Assembly (NCBI RefSeq): GCF_011386835.1
Contig: NC_088796.1
Location: 70,383,468 to 70,447,467, forward strand
DNA length: 64,000 bases
Origin: Chrysemys picta bellii
Lineage: Eukaryota > Chordata > Testudines > Emydidae
Direction of reading: 5' to 3'
Part shown: one piece after another, positions 10,664-22,729 of the stretch
How the letters are laid out: each line of letters starts with the position of its first letter
Numbering within the stretch: the stretch's first letter is position 1
Position numbers and translations under genes: made by a program
Notes under the pieces: model-generated
Told to the model about the DNA's origin: nothing
Database searches by the model: none
The model's input: the letters and a program-made list of their open reading frames with translations, nothing else

Positions 10664-11371
10664 TCAGACTGTTACTCTTGAGAGCTTAGTTTCCTATTGG
10701 TGCTACTTAGCAAGACTTCTGTATATAACACTGTCTTACTGCCTTTGATTATGCAAATTGGTGTTTCTGAAGTCAGTTTTCAGTTATGTGAAAGTAATTG
10801 TGATAGGGCTAACACAGGATTGTAGTAGTACACATAGTTTGACCAAAGAATGGCTAATAAATAATACTTGGAAGTTATTCAACATTTTACAGGCTGAAAA
10901 CACTCTGCAAATGTAAATCCTTGCAACACCTCTGTATAGGATAGCTTTGTATTTAGTTTTATCCATATTTTACAAACAGGTCATCTAAGAATGTGAGGTG
11001 AAGTAACTTTCTCAAGACTACACAATACATCAATGAGAGCAGGAGGAAACTGTTTGGGGGGGGAAAGTGTATTCTGGCTAATGTGTCTCTTACCATACTT
11101 TGATAGTTTATATAGTATGTCAATTTAAGAATAGATCCAAATTAATGTCAGTTGTAGTAAAAATCCAGCTGACAGTTACGTTGTGTAAAGTATTTTCATG
11201 TATGCCTCTTTTCTTGTGTATGCGCAGTTACTGAAATTATCACACTAATAAAGTAGTTCTGTTTTCTAGTCAACAGTTTTTGCCGTAAACTCTCTTTTCA
11301 TATTGTCTTTTTCTACAGTAAATATTTCTTTTTTAAAAAACCTATAAATTTGAAAATTTATTCATTTTTAG
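10664..11371. other. APC intron end before the 84-bp exon
   Basis: AT-rich intron. Part of 10890-11040 resembles a degraded MIR-type SINE. The segment ends with the pyrimidine-rich acceptor ttcatttttag at 11361-11371. Confidence 0.5.
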
Positions 11372-11455
11372 GTAAGGGTGGCAAGAATTCAGCAAATAGA
11401 GAAGGACATACTTCGTATACGACAGCTCTTGCAGTCACAAGCTGCTGAAGCAGAG
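11372..11455 (+). CDS. APC: APC coding exon 6 (84 bp)
   Basis: APC is a cytoplasmic scaffold that promotes beta-catenin destruction and binds microtubules. This exon encodes 28 residues ending IRQLLQSQAAEAE, part of the charged coiled-coil region before the armadillo domain. It has an AG acceptor at 11370-11371, starts in phase 0 and is followed by GTTAGT. Its 84 bp equals human coding exon 6 from memory. Compared with human, the first residues read VRVAR rather than RRIAR. Oddly, the exon itself starts GTAAGG directly after AG, so a donor-like site overlaps its start. The next exon is 18.3 kb downstream. Confidence 0.93.
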
Positions 11456-11655
11456 GTTAGTGAGGATGTGCTCACGTGTGTTTTGTATGTTTAAAACAAA
11501 GTAAAAAGTAAATCCTACAACACTTAATAGAATGAACTGGTGGGCTAGAATATTTTGGCTCAATAAATGACATGTTGTAATTACAATATATCTTGATGTT
11601 GGTTCCTCTACTATAGTCTTTCTTTTTCTAGTCTTATCTTTGTGGGGAAGGAAGA

Positions 11656-12381
11656 AATTAGTCCCCTGACTGCTCCCTCCTGAGAACCCCCCCCCCACCC
11701 TAACTGCCCCCCTAGGTCCATACCTGTCCCCTGACTGCCCCAACCCTTATCCACACCCCCGGCCACAGACAGACCCCTGGGACTCCCATGCCCTATCCAA
11801 CTGCTCCCCGCCCCCTGACAGGACCCCCAGAACTCCTGACCCATCCAACTCCCTCTGCTCCCTGCCTACCTCAACCCCTCTCCACACCCCTGCCCCCTGA
11901 CAGCCCCCCGCCCCCCCAGAACTCCTGACCCATCCAACCATCCCTCCGCTCCCTGTCCCCTGACTGCCCCCTTCTCCAACTCTCCGGCCCCCTTACCGTG
12001 CCGCATGGCTTAGAGCAGGTGTCTGCCCCCCCTCCCTCCCCCCAAGCGCTGCGGGCGGCGTGCTGAGGCTGTGGAGGAGGGGGGGAGGGGCTCTGGCCGC
12101 TGCTGCCAGGCCTGCCGCCGCGTTCCCTCACAGGTGCACTGCCCCGCCCCCTGGCGCTGCTGGGCGGTGTGCTAAGGCTGCAGGGCATGGGGGGATGCCG
12201 GGAAGGGGCTTTGGCTGCCAAGACCCCAATGCGAGCGGCGCTCGGCCGCCCTGTCAGCCGCTTTTCGCTCTTTAAATAGAAATCCCGGACATTTTTAGAT
12301 TTTTAGAAATCCCCCTTGGACGGCTATTTAAAGAGCGAAAAGCCAGACATGTCCGGGGAAATCCGGACGTATGGTAGCCCT
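11656..12381. mobile_element. GC-rich hAT-like element, left end degraded
   Basis: The right end reads ggacgtatggtagccct and matches the end of the element at 43996-45042. The inside has repeated ccctgactgcccc and cctgacccatccaac words. A hairpin with 19-bp arms lies at 12262-12280 and 12324-12342 (cttttcgctctttaaatag and its complement). The left end is unclear; gaagaaat and aaagaaat may be a damaged duplication. Open frames here are G/C-rich artefacts. Confidence 0.55.
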
Positions 12382-13698
12382 AAAGAAATATTAGTTTTGC
12401 TGCTAGTACTACTGTTCTATTGCTTCAGCCAAGAAAATGGCTGTCTCTTGCTTTCTGAACCATTGTAGCTTTATGAATTAGTCAGTGGGAATTGCAGCTA
12501 TAGCCTTCTGTCTTCCTTGGCAGTACATTTTAATAACATTACTTCAATGTACTTCAAATGAGCTACAGCTAGAGATGCAGAAAGCAGCCTGGGTTACTGC
12601 TGCTCTACAGGTTTGGTGAGTACTGATATTTCAGTTAAAAATCCAGGTTCAAGAATTCAATAAAGAGACAAGACTGCAATGGCTTAGAAAGGTTGGACTG
12701 AGATTTAGCAAGTAACTATTATAGCCGAACTATTTGGTCAAAGGATTTGCCGTGTTGTTTTCCTAATATATCTGACAACTTGGAATATAGTAATTCTCTT
12801 TCTAAATGTAGAGATCTGATGAGGCGCTACATGGTTTGTTAATCTTCTGAGAAGTACAGATGGGAAAAGGGTGAATGCTTATCCAGTTTGTGTCAGACCT
12901 TATTTTAGAAGTCTTATATCACACTTCTACAGGAAAATGCTGTTATATAAATAAAGATAATGGGATTCCTGTGCTATTACATGCCAAAGTCTATTATAGT
13001 GGTCACCGGTAGCAACCACTATAGTTAAGTTGTAAATCAGTTTCCATTAGGAGCCATTTTACATACTTGTATCTTACCCAAACGTTCACCGCTGGGGCTG
13101 AAATTTTCCATAGTTGGTCTGTGTCCAAAATTGTGTTTTTAAGTTCAAGAAAATTTTCGCCATTTTGGAATTGAAAGGATAAAAACTAGTTTTTTTCTAA
13201 TATAAAAAGAGTTTTGATTGTTTTTCAGAGAATAACTAACAGAACCTTGAAATTGACATTATAGGAGGAGATAATAGCAATGACTATAATTAAGGTTGTC
13301 TAACACTTTCCGTTATAAGCCACTGTTTTCAGTGGCTTATAACTTAGTCATACTTTAAACATTTTCCCTGCTTGCTTTATGCATCAGGCTAACTTTGAGT
13401 TTCAATGACAATGGTTCAACCATTTCAGAGAATGAAATGGAGGGGGTGGTATTTTTTTCTAGTGGCAAGGAATTTTTGGTTTGTGTGTGATGGTGCGATG
13501 TTTGTTTTAATTCGCAACCATTTCTTTGACTGCTTCCAGCACTTCCTTACTTTGGAACAGGAACTTGAAATTTGACTAGAATAGTACTGGGGCGAGTTAC
13601 CTTTTGCTGTCCCCCCATGAAAATCTTCCCAGATTTGGATGAGTTATTAAAACTTCTGAAAATGATTCTTTGCACATGATCAGTAGAGCTTGCTACAG
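12382..13698. other. APC intron, no gene seen
   Basis: AT-rich sequence without a supported gene. It contains the short perfect hairpin at 13312-13343 and text resembling an old repeat near 13080-13200. Confidence 0.4.
13312..13343. repeat. Perfect 14-bp hairpin
   Basis: The arms gttataagccactg and cagtggcttataac are exact reverse complements with a tttt loop. Surrounding sequence is not recognisably part of a MITE. It could be the centre of an old palindromic element. Confidence 0.7.
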
Positions 13699-13917
13699 CA
13701 GGGGTTCTCAAACTGGGGGTTGGGACCCCTCAGGGGGTCACGAGGTTATAACATGGGGGGTCACGAGCTGTCAACCTCCACCCCAAACTCCACTTTGCCT
13801 CCAGCAGTTATAATGGTGTTAAGTATATAAAAAGTGTTTTTAACTTATATGGGGGGGTCGCACTCAGAGGCTTGCTATGTGAAAGGGGTCACCAGTACAA
13901 AAATTTGAAAGCCACTG
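13699..13917. mobile_element. hAT MITE, TSD tgctacag/tgttacag
   Basis: A 219-bp element begins caggggttctcaaact and ends tttgaaagccactg. Flanking 8-mers at 13691-13698 and 13918-13925 differ by one base. Noncoding. Confidence 0.82.
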
Positions 13918-14119
13918 TGTTACAGGCTTGTTGCTAAAAACTTCAGACATGCCACTGTACTGAGCATGCTCTAGCTTCACTGATCTGTCTTCATGGCAAA
14001 TGCATTGAGCATTCTCCCAGTCACACTAAGTCTCCTATGTAGAATGCACAAAGCTAAAGATTGATAGGAGGAACACAGAAGCCACATGGAAAGGTGTACT
14101 GTGTTAGAACCCAAGGGGA

Positions 14120-14290
14120 GATGACCATGAGTTCTAGTCTCAGTTGTTCCACTGACTAATATTAATTCTGTGCACTTCACAACCCTTATTATTGAGCAAG
14201 CTGTCATAGTCCTACCTTAGGAGGAAGACAAGTATCTTTCTTCCATTTTACAAATAATGTTAACTGAGAGATTATACTAGGTCACCTTTG
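14120..14290 (+). mobile_element. Probable MIR-like SINE fragment
   Basis: Wording such as gttctagtctcagttgttccactgac, then ccattttacaaataatg and gtcacctttggcagagctgg, follows the order of a MIR-type SINE. Highly diverged; boundaries approximate. Confidence 0.4.
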
Positions 14291-14317
14291 GCAGAGCTGG
14301 AAATAGAACCCTGATTT

Positions 14318-14448
14318 AGAATCATAGAATATTAGGGTTGGAAGGGACCTCAGGAGGTCATCTAGTCCAATCCCCTGCTCAAAGCAGGACCAACGCTAAC
14401 TAAATCATTCCAGCCAGAGCTTTGTCAAGCTAGGCTTTAAAAACATGA
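14318..14448 (-). mobile_element. CR1 3' end fragment
   Basis: Starts agaatcatagaatattaggg and runs through gggacctcaggaggtcatct, the reverse complement of a typical CR1 3' tail. Severely 5' truncated, as is usual for CR1. Confidence 0.85.
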
Positions 14449-14462
14449 AGCCTGAAAGGAGT

Positions 14463-15011
14463 ACAGTAGTCTGGAAAGGTTGAGAGCCAGTGTACTAGAC
14501 CACATTCCCTCTATAGCTAGGAATAGAGACCAGGGTTCCTGATCTCTAACATTACTTTTCTGTCTAACAAATTGTTGTGTAAACCACAAAGAGGGTCACA
14601 ACTGGCTCTCAACCTTTCCAGACTAATGTATCCCTTTCACGAATCTAGCTTGTCTTGTGTACCCCCAAGTTTCACCTCACTTAAAAACTACTTGCTTACA
14701 AAATCAGACATAAAAATACAAAAGTGTCATAGCACACTATTACTGAAAAATTGCTTACTTTCTCATTTTTGCCGTATAATTATAAAATAAATCAATTGGA
14801 ATATAAATATTGTACTTACATTTCAGTGTACAGTATATAGAGCAGTATAAACAAGTCATTGTATGAAATTGTAGTTTGTACTGACTTACTTCGCTAGTGC
14901 TTTTTATGTAGCTTGTTGTAAAACTAGGCAAATATCTAGATGAGTTGATGTACCCCTTGGAAGACCCCTGAGTACTCCCAGGGTATATGTACCCCTGGTT
15001 GAGAATCACTG
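14463..15011. mobile_element. hAT element with an inverted extra terminus
   Basis: From about 14599 the sequence ctggctctcaacctttcc leads through an AT-rich body to gtacccctggttgagaatcactg at 15011, paired hAT-type ends. A second copy of the left end lies inverted at 14467-14495 (gtctggaaaggttgagagcc), about 110 bp upstream. No clean 8-bp duplication was found, so the outer limits are uncertain. Confidence 0.6.
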
Positions 15012-15039
15012 ACGGAGAGGACAACAGCTTCCTGCTGCT

Positions 15040-15240
15040 TCTACTTACTCATTTAGCTCAATTGGTAAAGATTTGTGCTTTAAAGGTCTTGGGTTCCAAC
15101 CCCACTGATGACCCATGTGATGGATCAATATGGTTCCCCATGATGGAATTTCTCTCTCTCAGATGAATGTTAAGGGGGTTGGATAGTCAGGACTGAAAAG
15201 TTAGGAAATGCCAGAATTAGGGGTACTGGTACAAACTTAA
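15040..15240 (+). mobile_element. tRNA-derived SINE-like segment
   Basis: A box A-like tagctcaattggtaaag at 15054 and box B-like ggttccaacccc at 15090 resemble a tRNA-derived SINE head. It is not a functional tRNA: no full cloverleaf with paired acceptor arm was found. The tail (ctgaaaagttaggaaatgcc) recurs near 57086. Confidence 0.45.
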
Positions 15241-15357
15241 TTTGGCCCCTGGTGCTTAAATGTTATAATGCAGTTTTAATTACTTAATTCTTTACTGTTT
15301 GTTCTGCAGGACCTCTGCCTACTTTAGTACACAAGATAGACAGAGAATGAGGTAGAG

Positions 15358-15668
15358 CAGGGGTAGGCAACCTATGGCATGCATGCCGAAGGCGGCACGC
15401 AAGCTGATTTTCAGTGGCACTCACACTGCCCAGGTCCTGGACACCGGTCTGGGGGGCTCTGCATTTTAATTTAATTTTAAATGAAGCTGCTTAAACATTT
15501 AAAAAAACCTTATTTACTTTACATAACAACAATAGTTTAGTTATATATTATAGACTTATAGAAAGACCTTCTAAAAACGTTAAAATGTATTACTGGCACG
15601 CAAAATCTTAAATCAGAGTGAATAAATGAAGACTCAGCACACCACTTCTGAAAGGTTGCGGACCTCTG
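15358..15668. mobile_element. hAT MITE, TSD aggtagag
   Basis: A 311-bp element from caggggtaggcaacctatgg to ggttgcggacctctg. Exact duplications of aggtagag lie at 15350-15357 and 15669-15676. Confidence 0.92.
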
Positions 15669-17717
15669 AGGTAGAGAGTTGCAAGAAGAGAGAGGATATT
15701 CTCTGTGCATGTAAGGCACAGAATGAGGATCCCAGAGACCTAGGTTCCCGCTCAGCTCTTCCATAGACTTTCCATGTGCTGATTTTGGCAAGACTATTAC
15801 AATGCATACTCTCAAGGGGAATGAATTAAAGTTGCAAAGCAACCTTAATACTCTCTTTTCCTAGCTCTTGCATGCTTGGCCTTGCAAACTTGCAAAGCTA
15901 ATAGCTTAAGAATTCCCAGTATTGAATTATGTTTCCTTTTTTCCTCTTCCCGAGTTGCTCTGACATTGACTTGAACCACCGATTCCAGCAATGTAATGTA
16001 AAATATATTGTTATTTACTATTAATTAACCTTGTTTACTCTAGAACAAAGAGGAAACAATACAGCAGCATTGCCATAATGGGAGCCAGTTCAGATTTGCC
16101 TAGAGACCAATAGAGCTTATTTAAACTACAAATAGGTTTTGTTTTCTTTTTTAAAAAACAGCACCATAAATCTTTAATTTGTTTGAAATGTCTGGTTCTT
16201 TCTCTTATACAACTTCACTGGTGTTTTTGGTGCGATTTGTTTTTTTAATAGATTGCTTTCAATTCAGTGATACTCTTGTTGTGTGATATTTAGCAGGTTT
16301 TTCCCCACTTTTGATGTAGAAAAAAAAATCATTGCAGTTCATCTTTATTTCAAGGAGAAGATTAGTTTACTGTCCCTCACACTTCCATCTTCCATGTCGC
16401 AAATTATGTCACTTTCTAGTAAGATGCTTACTAGTGATGGGAGGGAAACCCAGAAATTACCTTTTTAGTGTATGGGTTTTTCTTTAAATATGGTGCCTTT
16501 TTTATTATTAGAAAAACATAATCCTTGACACATTAATTTTCGGAATGCTGTGTTGAACAAAATGATTGAGTTTTATTTTAAAGATCTGATTTTTACAGTA
16601 AATCTGTCTCTAAAAATCTGTTCTTACCCCTGGCTTGGTCTCAGAGAGAAGAGAGATCAATCAATGGTACTATCCCTCATGACCGAAATACACCTTGTAT
16701 ACACATCCAAAAGTGCTTCAATTGATAGGGAGTCCACGGTTAATTGATGTTACCTTGATAGCTTGTAGGGGTAAAGCCTCGAATAACTGAGGCTTAAATG
16801 ATTTTTTTCTGCCACTGTGGATGCAGCACACTAGCACATTCAGTGTAGTTTTATCTAGCAACTATCAGAGCTGACAGCTCCCTCAGCAGGCAAATTAAGC
16901 AGTTCAACAGATAGGCCTGTCCCTGCACCCTACCATGTCCCCTTCAGTGATCTCCCTACACTGGCCTTCTGCCATGCAACAACCCCTCCGTAATATCCAC
17001 TTCCCAGTAACAGCTCATCTCCAGCTGTGTGGTGATGCTTCTGGAGAGCAGCATGCGTGGGGGAGCTTATTTTAGTTTGTTGTTTTAATTTACTGTACAG
17101 GTACAAGCACTGCCCACATAATATTCATAATTTGTAGTAGAAGTGTGTTTTCATTGGATAATATTGATTGCTGTAGACAAAAGATGAAGAGATTTATTTT
17201 ACCCAGAGATTATTTTCATCCAGCTTTACACTGTTTTTCTTATGCAACGTGAGTAATTGCAGCTGTTAGGGATTTGGCAGGCTAGTATTTTTCTTTGTGA
17301 TTCAGCAGCAGCAAAATTCAGTTTCATTTGTTTTATTCTAACGATTGGACCCTATTTTTCTGTTCATCCAGTATCTTTTGTTTTCTATTTCTGTTCTTTT
17401 TGTATCTGTGGTGGAATACAGTAAAACAAACATTTATTCTTTTGGTATCTTCAGAATGGGGGTGTACCTGCAGTGTTTGACACTCAAAAAATAAAATGGG
17501 CAAGGGGCATTGTGAAATAACCATTCATTTTTGCCCAGAAAAGTCATCAGTTGCAGTCAACAACGGACTACCTTTGCAAATGATTAGTCACTATTGTTCA
17601 AAATTAGACCTATTGCTAGCCAATCAGCACAGTGATAATAAAAGTTTGACTATTTGGAACAGATTTCAGAGAGAGTGTGTGTGTGTGTGTTTTTGTTTGT
17701 TTCTGGCCATGTAATGC
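15669..17717. other. APC intron, no gene seen
   Basis: AT-rich intron with no supported gene. A (GT)n microsatellite occurs at 17674-17694. Confidence 0.45.
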
Positions 17718-17960
17718 CCTGTACTTTAGTAGAAGGTGCACTAACCTGCAAGCCCAGAGGCTATGAGTTGTATGTAGCCCAGGCTCTTCCACCAACTGCT
17801 GTTGATATTTTTGTGCATTTCACAACCCGTACTATGAGTCAGGGTCTCACACTGCTACCTTGAGGGATAACTGTTATTCACCCATTTCAGATAAGATAAC
17901 TTGCACAAGGTTATTTCAGGCAGTAATTGGAATAGAATCAGGCTTCTAATATAACAGAGC
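17718..17960 (+). mobile_element. Probable MIR-like SINE fragment
   Basis: Order of ggtgcactaacctgcaagcc, cccaggctcttccac, cacccatttcagataag and ttgcacaaggttatttcagg is that of an old MIR-type SINE. Low similarity, approximate ends. Confidence 0.4.
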
Positions 17961-18133
17961 CAAGGCCAGAGTGGATAAAAATCAAGTTTTTAATTTAAAT
18001 CTGATTTTTTATTTAAATTGGATGTTTAGAATTCAATTAAATATTTTTCGTTTTACAAATAAACCTATTTAAAATTAAATTTGAAATTGACAACCTTCAT
18101 TAAGTCCTAAACTTACTACAAGCTATTAAAATA

Positions 18134-18325
18134 CACTTCTACCCCAATATAATGCGACCCGATATGACACGAATTTGGATATAACGCAGTAAAGCAGCGC
18201 TCCGGGGGGGGGGGCGGGGCTGCGCACTCCGGCCGATCAAACCAAGTTCGATATAACGCAGTTTCACCTATAACGCGGTAAGATTTTTTGGCTCCCAAGG
18301 ACAGCGTTATATCAAGGTAGAGGTG
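18134..18325. mobile_element. Tigger-like (Tc1/mariner) MITE, copy c
   Basis: The 192-bp family member begins cacttctaccccaatataat and ends atcaaggtagaggtg. TA flanks at 18132-18133 and 18326-18327. The central G-run is longer here. It is inserted in AT-rich sequence (gatttaaatt-like words) that may itself be an old element. Confidence 0.88.
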
Positions 18326-18409
18326 TAATTTAAATTAAATAAATAAAATATTAAGCAGTACACTGTGCTGCCAAAGTTTTAAAGAGAGTCAAACCATTGA
18401 ACTGGTAGA

Positions 18410-18625
18410 AGTCACTGGCTAAGCACTGGATCACTGAATTCTAATAGGTGGTGAGGCATGATTTCCCTTTTCAAAAGCTGTTAACTTTTCCCCAACATAT
18501 TGTTTTCCTCTATGTGTCTGATAATTCTGTTCTTTACTATAGTTTCAAGCAATTTGCCTGGTACTAAAGATACTTACCAGCCTATAATTGCCAGGAATGC
18601 CTCTTTAGCGCACTGGATGAGGGTA
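18410..18625 (-). mobile_element. CR1 fragment (reverse-transcriptase part)
   Basis: Words such as gaggcatgatttccc and agcctataattgccagga match the CR1 reverse-transcriptase region read from the minus strand. It abuts Penelope-like sequence on the right. Confidence 0.6.
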
Positions 18626-19569
18626 CACCACATGTTGTGATAGCCATGTGTCTGACCCTTGGATCTTGAAAGGCATGTTGTGGGGGTGTTGATCACTGTA
18701 GCAGTGGAGATATGTCTACAGATTTTGGATCTGTTGTTCTGGCAGGGTCTGGTGCTGTTTTGAGTTGGTGTGTCCTGGTCTGAGGAGAATTTGCTTCTGA
18801 TGATGAACTAGGAGAGTTTGGAGGGTTGTTTGAAGGCCAGAAAAGGGGGGTCTGGAAAGACTTTTTTCAGGATGTAGTCCCCATTGAGTATGGGTTGTAA
18901 TTGTTTAATGATACCTTATATGGGTTCCAGTGTGGGGTGCTGGGTGACAAATAGGGGTGTGCAGTCGGGGAGGGGGGTTTATTTCTATATTGAAGCAGGT
19001 TCTTTCAGGGTGTCTGGGTGACACACCTTTCAAGATCCATGGGTCCATGCACGCCTATCATAACATATGGAGTACCTCATCCAGTGCATTAAATGCCCAA
19101 GTAACAACTATATGGGTGAAATGAGACAATCACTATGCTCTCAGATGAACTCTCAGAGAAAAATAATAAAAGACAAAAACACATAATCTTTCACAAAGAG
19201 ATCAGTCTGTATTTTTGACCTCTCAGTCCTCATCCTCAAAGGAAACCTGCACAATGCCTTCAAAAGATGAGCATGGGAGCTTAAATTCATAACTTTGCTA
19301 GACACTAAAAATCATGAACTGAATAGAGACACTGGATTAATGGCTTATTACAACAATCCGTAACTCACTAACTCACACCCACACCTCTCTCTTTTCCCTC
19401 CCTGTGACTGGAGAGGTGTTTACTGGACCGGTCACCTAGAATGATCCCATTAAATATGTATTAACTACTTAGGCTAAACAATCTGTATTTAGCTGTGACA
19501 CTCTGAGTGCATTGCCCAGACCTGAAGGAGAGCTCTGTGTAAGCTCCAAAGCCTGTCTTTCTCACCAAC
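18626..19569 (+). mobile_element. Penelope-like element relic, inverted arms, GIY-YIG trace
   Basis: The + strand from about 19060 encodes, with stops, YLIQC-like words then CPSNNYMGEMRQSLCSQMNS, the layout of the GIY-YIG endonuclease at the end of Penelope proteins (usual form YVGET-Q-L--R-). Sequence at 18612-18680 repeats part of 19020-19100 in inverted orientation, so two copies lie head to head. The 3' tail near 19501-19560 holds a decayed hammerhead-like core (ctgaagg, stem, ccaaagc). Not functional. Confidence 0.6.
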
Positions 19570-19624
19570 AGAAGTTAGACTCATAGACTTCAAGGTCAGA
19601 CAAGACCATCACGATCATCTAGTT

Positions 19625-19935
19625 CAGTGGTTCTCAAACTGTGGGTCAGGATCCCATTTTAATGGGGTTGCCAGGGCTGGCTTAAACTTGCAGGGGCTCA
19701 GGGCCGAAGCCCAAGCCCTACTGCCCAGGGCCGAAGCCAAAGCCCAAGGGATTCAGCTCTGGGCGGTGGGGCTCAGTTACAGGCCCCCTGACTGGGTCTG
19801 AAGCCTTTAGGCTTCAGCTTTTACCCCTTTCCTCCCAGGGGTGGTGGGACTTGGGCGGTCTCAGGCTCCTGGGGTTGTATAGTATTTTTTGTTGTAAGAA
19901 GGGAGTCGCGGTGCAATGAAGTTTGAGAACCCCTG
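19625..19935. mobile_element. hAT MITE, TSD atctagtt, inside CR1
   Basis: A 311-bp element from cagtggttctcaaactgtgg to agtttgagaacccctg. Exact 8-bp duplications at 19617-19624 and 19936-19943 restore CR1 sequence when it is removed. Confidence 0.93.
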
Positions 19936-22384
19936 ATCTAGTTTGAACTGCACATTTCAGACCGCAGAACCTCACCCACCCACTCCTGTAAATAAACTCC
20001 TAGGTCCTGGCTGAGTTACTGAAGTCCTCAAATCGTTTAAAGACTTCAAGTTACACTAGTTTAAACCTGCAAGTGCCTCATGCCCCATGCTGCAGAGGAA
20101 GGCGAAAATCCCCCCCGGTCTCTGCCAATCTGATCTGAGGGAAAATTCCTTCCCAACCCCAGATATGGCAATCAGTTAAACCCTGAGCATGTGGGCAAGA
20201 CCCACCAGGCAGATACCTGGGAAAGAATTCCCTATAATAACTAAGAGCCCTCCCCATATAGAGTCCCATTTCCAGCTGTTGGGGATTTTTGCTACTGGCA
20301 GTCGCCAATGGGCCACCGACCATCGTAGGCAGTCCCATCATACCATCCCCTCCAAAAACTTATCAAGCTCAGTCTGAAGCCATTTAGGTTTTTTGTCCCT
20401 ACTGCTCCTCTTAGAAGGCTCTTCCAGAACTTCACTCCTCTGATGGTTAGAACCCTTTGCCTAATTTTGATCCTAAACGTATTGATGGTATCCCTGGTAT
20501 TTTTTACTCTGTATTTATAGAGAGCAATCGTATCTCCCCTCGGCTGTCTTTTTGTTAGGCTAAACAAGCCAAGATCCTTCTCTTGATCCTTCCTACAAGA
20601 GTCTCTTCTCATAAGGTAGGTTTTCCTTTCCTTGAATATTTCTAGTGGCCCTTCTCTGCACCTGTATCAGTTTGAATTCATCTTTCTTAAACATGGGAGA
20701 CCAGAATTGCACACAGTATTCTAGATGCGGTCTCAGCAGTGCCTTGTATAATGGTACTAACACTTCCAGGTCTCTACTGGAAATACCTCGCCTAATGCAT
20801 CCTAGGACTGCATTAGCTTTTTTCACGGCCACATCACATTGGTGGCTCATAGTCATCCTATGATCAACCAATACATTCAGGTCTTTCTCTTCCCCTGTTG
20901 CTTCCGACTGATATGTCTCCAGTATATAGCAAAAATTCTTGTGTTAGTCCCTAAATGCATGACTTTGCACTGTTAAAGTTCATCCCATTTCTATTCCTCC
21001 AGTTTACAAGGTCATCCAGATCTTCTTGTAGGATATTTTGGTCCTCCTCTGTATTGGCAATGCCACCCAACTTTGTGTCATCTGCAAATTTTATTAGAAT
21101 ACTCTCACTTTTTGTGCCAATGTCAGTAATAAAAATGTTATATAAGATTGGTCCCAAAACCAATCCCTGAGGAACTCCACTAGTAACCTCCCTCCAGCCT
21201 TACAGTGTACCTGACAGTATGACCAGCTGTAGTCTCCCCTTTAACCAGTTCCTTATCCACCTTTCAATTCTAATATAAATCCCCATCTTCTCCAATTTAA
21301 CTAATAATTTCCCATGTGGAACTGTATCAAATGCTATGCAGAAATCCAGGTAGATTAGATCTACTGCATTTCCTTTGTCTAAAAATATCAGTTATCTTCT
21401 GAAAAAGGAGATCAGTTTGGTCTGGCACGATCTACCTTTTGTAAAGCCATGTTATGTTTTATCCCAATTACCATTCACCTCTATAACCTTAACTACTTTC
21501 TCTTTCAAAGTTTCTTCCAAGACATTGCATACAATTGAGGTCAAACTAACAGGTGTGTAGTTTCCTGGATCACTTTTTTTCTCTTTCTTAAAAATAGGAA
21601 CTGTATTATTAATTCTCCAATCAAAGGGTACGACCTCCGAGTTTACAAATTCATTAAAAATACTTGCTAGTGGGCTTGCAATTTCATGTGCCATTTTCTT
21701 TAATATTCTTGGAGGGAGATTATCTAGGCCTCCTGATTTAGTACCATTAAACTGTTTGAATTTGACTTTCACCTTGGATGTGGTAATTTCTACCTCCATA
21801 CTTCATAGCCATTAGCCACTCTGCCACTACCCCTAAACTCTTCATTAACCTAATTAAAAACTGATGAAAAGTATTTGTTTATATGTTGGGCCATGCCTAA
21901 ATAATCTTTAATCTCCACCCCATCCTCAGTCCTTAGTGGTCCCACTTCTTTTCTTGTTTTCTTCTCGTTTATATAGCTATAATCGCAGTTAACTCACGCA
22001 ATTAACTCAAAAAAATTAATCACGATTTAAAAAATTAATCACGATTAATTGCAGTTTTAATCACACTGTTAAACAATAGAATACCAATTGAAATGTATTA
22101 AATATTTTGGATGTTTTTCTACATTTTCAAATATATTGATTTCAATTACAACACAGAATACAAAGTGTACAGTGCTCACTTTATATTATTTTTATTACAA
22201 ATATTTGCACTGTAAAAATGATAAACAAAAGAAATAGTATTTTTCAATTCACCTCATACATGTATGATAGTGCAATCTCTTTATCATGAAAGCGCAACTT
22301 ACAAATATAGATTTTTTTTTGTTACATAACTGCACTCAAAAACAAAACAATGTAAAACTTTAGAGACTACAGGTCCACTGAGTC

Positions 22385-22615
22385 CTACTTCTTGTTCAGC
22401 CAATTATTAAGAGAAACAAGTTTGTTTATATTTATGGAAGATAATGCTTGCCACTTCTTAATTACATTGTCACCTGCAGGTGAGAACAGACGTTCACATG
22501 ACAGTTTTGCCGGCATTGCAAGGTATTTACGTGTCAGATATGCTAAACATTCACATGCCCCTTCATGCTTTGGCCACCATTCCAGAGGACATGCTTCCAT
22601 GCTGATGACGCTCAT
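22385..22615 (-). pseudogene. hAT transposase C-terminal dimerisation domain
   Basis: A 76-codon open frame contains the hATC signature: WWPKHE, ECLAYLTRKYLAMPAK, SCERLFSPAGDNV, then a C-terminal leucine/asparagine stretch. It has no catalytic part, so it cannot work alone. It lies inside a terminal inverted repeat, and a damaged counterpart lies in the opposite arm. Confidence 0.7.
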
Positions 22616-22729
22616 TAAAAAAATGTGTTAATTAAATTTGTGACAGAACTCCTTGAGAGAGAATTGTATGTCTCCTGCTCTGTGTTTTACCCACATTCTG
22701 CCATACATTTCATGTTATAGCAGTCTCGA

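Noticed and set aside
15050..15110. tRNA gene
   Set aside because: Box A- and box B-like words are present but no complete cloverleaf; fits a SINE head.
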